Shown here: positions 21,818 to 22,798 of the stretch, one piece after another
Layout of the letters: each line of letters begins with the position of its first letter
Numbering within the stretch: the first letter of the stretch is position 1
The notes under the pieces: model-generated
Seen by the model: only the letters and a program-made list of their open reading frames with translations
Told to the model about the DNA's origin: nothing
Database searches by the model: none
Position numbers and translations under genes: made by a program
DNA from: a virus
Strand: one strand, 5' to 3'
IMG/VR virus record: IMGVR_UViG_3300042453_000959
Location: 1 to 22,798 of that record
Length of the DNA: 22,798 nt

Positions 21818-22439
21818 GGAGACCCTCGATATTGATGTTCGAGTCGAGTTGCCCCGACACGTTCATGTTGACCTCTTTCTGACGGAACTTGGCGTCGTAG
21901 CCCATCAGCGTGAACTGCAGCAGGCCGTCGCTGAATTTCTTCACCGTTTCGCCGGTCTTGACGCCCTGGTGCACCAAAGGCTCGTCGTGACCCACCACCG
22001 CACGCCGGTACGCCTCGGCACGCATCGTGTCGACCATTTCTTCCTGGATCGATTCCACGATCGAGTTGAACAGCGGATGCGCGTTGCGCCAGTCGCTCAG
22101 GGTCACTCGGATGATGCCGGCTTTCGTGTACGCGTGCCGCATGCTGAATTTCGCATCAGACGGACCATCACGAAACTCGGCCAGGAAAATCAGCATCCGG
22201 TAAGCTTTGGTCTCCTCATTTTTCTTGAGGAAGCCCCTTGCCTCGAGCGACGGATTGTTACACGACAAAGACGAGGAGTCGTTTGCTGCAGGGCTGTCGG
22301 CATGGCGCACCCGATCACGCCGGATGGCGTCCAGGAGGGCCAGAACAGAGATGCCCGCGCGGCGCTCCAACTCGGCGAGCGTCTCGGCACCGAGCTTGTC
22401 CAGTTCAATTACCTTAGATTCAACGTACCCTGGGTCCAT
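21768..22439 (-). CDS. terS: Terminase small subunit-like protein (223 aa)
   Basis: The gene lies just before and overlaps the large terminase. The N-terminal part (9-45) is helical, followed by a Ser-rich link (50-65). Residues 97-130 (KFSMRHAYTKAGIIRVTLSD, then WRNAHPLFNSIV) look like a helix-turn-helix, and EAYRRAV (142-148), KKFSDGLLQFTLMGYD and GLRDRLAQRL form the helical oligomerisation part. Small terminase subunits recognise the packaging site and regulate the large subunit. The 'W-R-x-x-H-P-L-F' and 'K-x-S-D-x-L-L-x-F' elements are common in this family. No clear ribosome binding site precedes the ATG, so the start is uncertain. It is the first confident gene of the operon, next to the operator-rich region. 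Confidence 0.8.
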   Translation of the reverse strand: MDPGYVESKVIELDKLGAETLAELERRAGISVLALLDAIRRDRVRHADSPAANDSSSLSCNNPSLEARGFLKKNEETKAYRMLIFLAEFRDGPSDAKFSMRHAYTKAGIIRVTLSDWRNAHPLFNSIVESIQEEMVDTMRAEAYRRAVVGHDEPLVHQGVKTGETVKKFSDGLLQFTLMGYDAKFRQKEVNMNVSGQLDSNINIEGLRDRLAQRLQQKAKAED

Positions 22440-22553
22440 GGCGCGAATTACAACACAACCCCACCCGTGCTACAACACCCGTGGTCTTACTTACCAGTCC
22501 GGTTCAGCCAACTATCGACCTTCACCACCCAATAGGCTTGAACTATCGCCGAT

Positions 22554-22569
22554 GTTAGCGTCCGCTAAC
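22554..22569. promoter_or_regulatory. Palindrome GTTAGCG-TC-CGCTAAC (possible operator)
   Basis: A perfect 7-bp inverted repeat with a 2-base centre, 115 bases upstream of the small terminase ATG. Short, tight symmetry of this type is typical of a dimeric repressor site rather than a terminator. No regulator gene is in the window. Confidence 0.55.
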
Positions 22570-22650
22570 TGCTTACATGCACGTACACGAGAGGATATCG
22601 TGAATGCCTATGTGGTGGTGGAAGGGTCCGGGACGTCTGGAAGCATTCAT

Positions 22651-22691
22651 ATTAGGGTTCTCCCTAATGTCATATTAGGGTCGTCCCTAAT
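22651..22691. promoter_or_regulatory. Two tandem 18-bp palindromes ATTAGGG-N4-CCCTAAT (possible operators)
   Basis: Bases 22651-22668 (loop TTCT) and 22674-22691 (loop TCGT) have identical 7-bp arms and are part of a 23-bp direct repeat starting TCATATTAGGGT. Identity of the arms with variation confined to the centre is what selection on a dimer-binding site would produce. On the minus strand each copy also contains a TAATAT that could serve as a -10 box. Confidence 0.7.
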
Positions 22692-22693
22692 GC

Positions 22694-22724
22694 TGTTACA
22701 TCGAGATGTAACACAGATGTAACA
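22694..22724. promoter_or_regulatory. Palindrome TGTTACATC-GA-GATGTAACA plus extra half-site
   Basis: Bases 22694-22713 form a perfect 9-bp inverted repeat with a 2-base centre. A third GATGTAACA follows at 22716-22724, 11 bases (one helical turn) from the previous copy, and TGTTACAT recurs at 22769-22776. Four half-sites within 83 bases suggest cooperative binding by one regulator, distinct from that of the ATTAGGG pair. Confidence 0.65.
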
Positions 22725-22798
22725 GACCACCCTTCCACAGCCCGCGTCCTTCTTCGCTTTTGTGAGGTTGTTACATTGTAGTACCCGTTCCATCATAT

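Larger units (their letters stand above)
22440..22798. other. Regulatory region without a confident gene
   Basis: About 360 bases upstream of the small terminase gene. It contains several palindromes (listed separately), a repeated AACTATCG (22510-22517 and 22541-22548, 31 bases apart) and a repeated CACCCGTG (22462-22469 and 22476-22483, 14 bases apart) close to the terminase start. I found no convincing sigma70 promoter on the minus strand here. A minus-strand frame open from the right edge to a TGA at 22647-22649 could be the tail of another gene, but half of it is made of the palindromes. The region may hold the late promoter, a packaging site or an early/late switch. Confidence 0.6.

Noticed and set aside
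22651-22691. TTAGGG sequences resembling eukaryotic telomere repeats
   Set aside because: They are arms of two inverted repeats, not a tandem TTAGGG array, and the context is a phage operon.
22600-22722. Plus-strand 40-codon frame starting at GTG with GAGAGG upstream
   Set aside because: It runs through the operator-like palindromes, has no recognisable product, and would be the only plus-strand gene.
22647-22798. Minus-strand frame open at the right edge, with several cysteines, ending at a TGA at 22647-22649
   Set aside because: Fifty codons without a stop is not unusual by chance, and about half the frame is built from the palindromic repeats. It could be the end of an upstream gene but cannot be supported here.

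Overview
The window is the morphogenesis (late) region of a tailed double-stranded DNA bacteriophage or closely related prophage. Every convincing gene lies on the minus strand, so the transcriptional order runs from high to low coordinates: terminase, portal, scaffold and capsid first, then neck and fibre genes, then small accessory genes. The gene set has a large P22-type portal, a HK97-fold (Mu gpT-like) major capsid protein, a neck/adaptor protein and several fibre-type proteins. There is no tape-measure, sheath or baseplate gene, which suggests a short-tailed (podovirus-like) virion. Moderate-to-high GC and the style of the genes fit a phage of a proteobacterium, probably an uncultured environmental one. 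The host cannot be fixed from this sequence. No integrase, replication gene, tRNA, CRISPR array or insertion sequence was found.

Region 1 (22798-22440) is about 360 bases without a confident gene. It holds a dense set of inverted repeats that look like operators: one palindrome near 22554-22569, two near-identical 18-bp palindromes 23 bp apart at 22651-22691, and a TGTTACATC/GATGTAACA palindrome with extra half-sites at 22694-22724 and 22769-22776. Region 2 (22439-14483) is the packaging and head-assembly block: small terminase, large terminase, a 542-residue protein with an ADP-ribosyltransferase-like segment, portal, two tiny genes, a GroES-like co-chaperonin, and a scaffold-like coiled-coil protein translationally coupled to it. 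Region 3 (14472-11048) carries an unidentified conserved protein, a probable capsid accessory protein, the major capsid protein and two further probable virion proteins, and ends in a clear rho-independent terminator.

Region 4 (11006-7528) encodes small structural proteins, a fibre-like protein with a C1q/TNF-like end, a DUF6321-type protein, a neck/adaptor protein with an inserted discoidin-like domain, and a possible zinc-binding protein. Region 5 (7526-1239) holds three large fibre or appendage proteins; one ends in an S74 self-cleaving chaperone domain. Region 6 (1226-1) contains a pair of paralogous small proteins, two further small proteins, and the start of an XhlA-like gene that probably opens the lysis module beyond the left edge.

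Genes are packed tightly, with stop-start overlaps and few spacers, so they probably form one long late operon. Hidden inside three of the coding sequences are sigma70-like promoters on the coding strand: TTGACA-18-TATAAT in the scaffold gene and in the DUF6321-type gene, and TTGACA-17-GATAAT near the end of the portal gene. With two UUCG-loop hairpins flanking the capsid block, these would divide the operon into separately tunable units. The most interesting points are these promoters, the ADP-ribosyltransferase-like protein next to the terminase, the GroES-like gene with a recognisable GroEL-binding loop, the discoidin insertion in the neck protein, and the operator array upstream of the terminase genes.
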